Translations under genes and position numbers: made by a program
Shown here: positions 5,528-6,282 of the stretch, one piece after another
How positions within the stretch are numbered: position 1 is the stretch's first letter
Layout of the letters: each line of letters starts with the position of its first letter
Notes under the pieces: generated by a model
What the model was told of the DNA's origin: nothing
The model's database searches: none
The model's input: only the letters and a program-made list of their open reading frames with translations
DNA from: Actinomycetota bacterium
GTDB taxonomy: Bacteria > Actinomycetota > Thermoleophilia > Gaiellales > Gaiellaceae
Reading direction: 5' to 3'
Length of the DNA stretch: 6,282 nucleotides
NCBI GenBank assembly: GCA_013695295.1
Contig: JACDAS010000090.1
Coordinates: forward strand, 1-6,282

Positions 5528-6282
5528 CAGCGCGCGCCCGCCCTGCTTGCGGCCGTCGTAGGCCGCGGCCGCTGATCACGGCGCGCGGGGGAGCGCTCCG
5601 TCTCGGACCTGGCCCAGCCCAGGGCGCGCGAGAGCTCGTCCGCTCCGCTCTTGATCAGCGCACCCGCCTCGTCGATGCGGCCGTCGAATCGGAATTTGGG
5701 CGCCGAGACGTTGACAGCTGCGACGACCCGGCCAGCGAAGTCACGCACCGGCGCGGCAGCCCCGACGAGTCCGATCTCGAACTCCTCGTCGACGATGACG
5801 TAGCCTCGCTCCCGCGCGGCGGCGATCCTCGAGTGGAGCTCCTTCGCGCTCCGGGGCGCCTTCGGAGTCGTCGGGACAAGGCGGCTTCCGCCCAGCAGCG
5901 TGGTGAGGTCGTCGAGCTCGTAGTCGAGCAGCAACACACGCCCCGCCGAGGTCGAGTGGACCGGGACGGTCCTGCCGACCCAGCCCGCCGTCTGCACCGC
6001 GCGCTCCGGCGCCTCGGAAAGGATCGTCATCACCGCGGAGCCTTTCAGCACCGAGAGGTGCGCCCGCTCGCCCAGCTCCCGTGCGAGGCGCTTGAGCAGT
6101 GGATCGGCCTTGGCGACGAGCGTCGCGTACCACGAGAACCCCGCCATCGTGAGAATCCGCCAGCCCAGCCGGTAGGCCATCGTCGTCGGGTCGCGGTCGA
6201 CGAGCCCGTAGCCGTCCAGAACCTTGAGCGAGCGCGAGACCTGCGACTTGTCGCACCCGATGATCGCCGCGAGCTGCGTCAC
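5527..6282 (-). CDS. IclR-family transcriptional regulator (N-terminus cut by right window edge)
   Basis: 251 codons of an IclR regulator. The frame is still open at the window edge. The first visible codons (VTQLAAIIGCDKSQVSRSLKVL) are the second half of the helix-turn-helix, so the true start lies outside and the GTG at 6282 is an internal valine. The wing runs to AYRLGWRILTMAG, about residue 49. The ligand-binding domain covers about 60-222, including VHSTSAGRVLLL (108-119), EEFEIGLVGAAAPVRD (the usual REEG..A.A.PV position, here EEFEIG) and VAAVNVSAPKFRF. An Arg/Pro/Ala-rich tail of about 25 residues follows GWARSETE and may be extra. It overlaps permease 1 by one base, so regulator and transporter are probably one transcript and the regulator probably controls this operon. 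The operon promoter lies beyond the right edge. Confidence 0.93.
   Translation of the reverse strand: MTQLAAIIGCDKSQVSRSLKVLDGYGLVDRDPTTMAYRLGWRILTMAGFSWYATLVAKADPLLKRLARELGERAHLSVLKGSAVMTILSEAPERAVQTAGWVGRTVPVHSTSAGRVLLLDYELDDLTTLLGGSRLVPTTPKAPRSAKELHSRIAAARERGYVIVDEEFEIGLVGAAAPVRDFAGRVVAAVNVSAPKFRFDGRIDEAGALIKSGADELSRALGWARSETERSPARRDQRPRPTTAASRAGAR

Noticed and set aside
6280..6282. GTG at the window edge as start of the right-hand iclR
   Set aside because: It would begin in the middle of the helix-turn-helix. The codon is an internal valine and the gene continues beyond the window.

Overview
This is a GC-rich, densely packed bacterial window. Codon use is strongly G/C at third positions, intergenic gaps are very small, and stop and start codons overlap repeatedly. 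The protein families and high GC suggest an environmental Actinomycetota-like organism (perhaps Thermoleophilia). That assignment is inference. The exported binding protein has no lipobox, which is unusual for a monoderm, so a diderm cannot be excluded. No rRNA, tRNA, CRISPR array, transposase or integrase was seen.

Right to centre (6282 down to 1844, all on the minus strand) is an osmoprotectant/quaternary-amine ABC importer of the OpuB/OpuC/OsmVWXY type. It is headed by its own IclR-family regulator, which is cut by the right window edge. Gene order is iclR, permease 1, ATPase with a C-terminal CBS pair, permease 2, substrate-binding protein. The first four genes overlap at their stops and starts (TGATG, ATGA, GTGA). 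The binding-protein gene follows 35 bp later with the only strong ribosome-binding site of the operon. A perfect 14-bp GC-rich hairpin follows the binding-protein stop. Beyond it, still on the minus strand, lies a class-I glutamine amidotransferase-like hydrolase.

At the left, a second complete IclR-family regulator runs on the plus strand. It ends tail to tail with the amidotransferase gene, with interlocked stop codons. It is divergent from a DadA/sarcosine-oxidase-like FAD oxidoreductase, whose N-terminal third lies in the window and which runs off the left edge. The gap between the two divergent genes is tiny and holds a 17-bp palindrome, a candidate shared operator. The oxidoreductase has no ATG, GTG or TTG that keeps its FAD-binding fold. 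Its best start is CTG with a well-placed Shine-Dalgarno; a one-base frameshift next to a seven-codon leader ORF is the alternative.

Taken together, the window looks like an uptake-and-catabolism locus rather than a pure osmotic-stress locus. An Opu-type importer would bring in a methylated or quaternary amine (betaine, choline, carnitine or similar). An amine-oxidising flavoenzyme and a possible gamma-glutamyl hydrolase would process it. Two IclR proteins, a family that typically senses small organic catabolites, would control it. The individual families are well supported; the pathway link and the substrate are inference.
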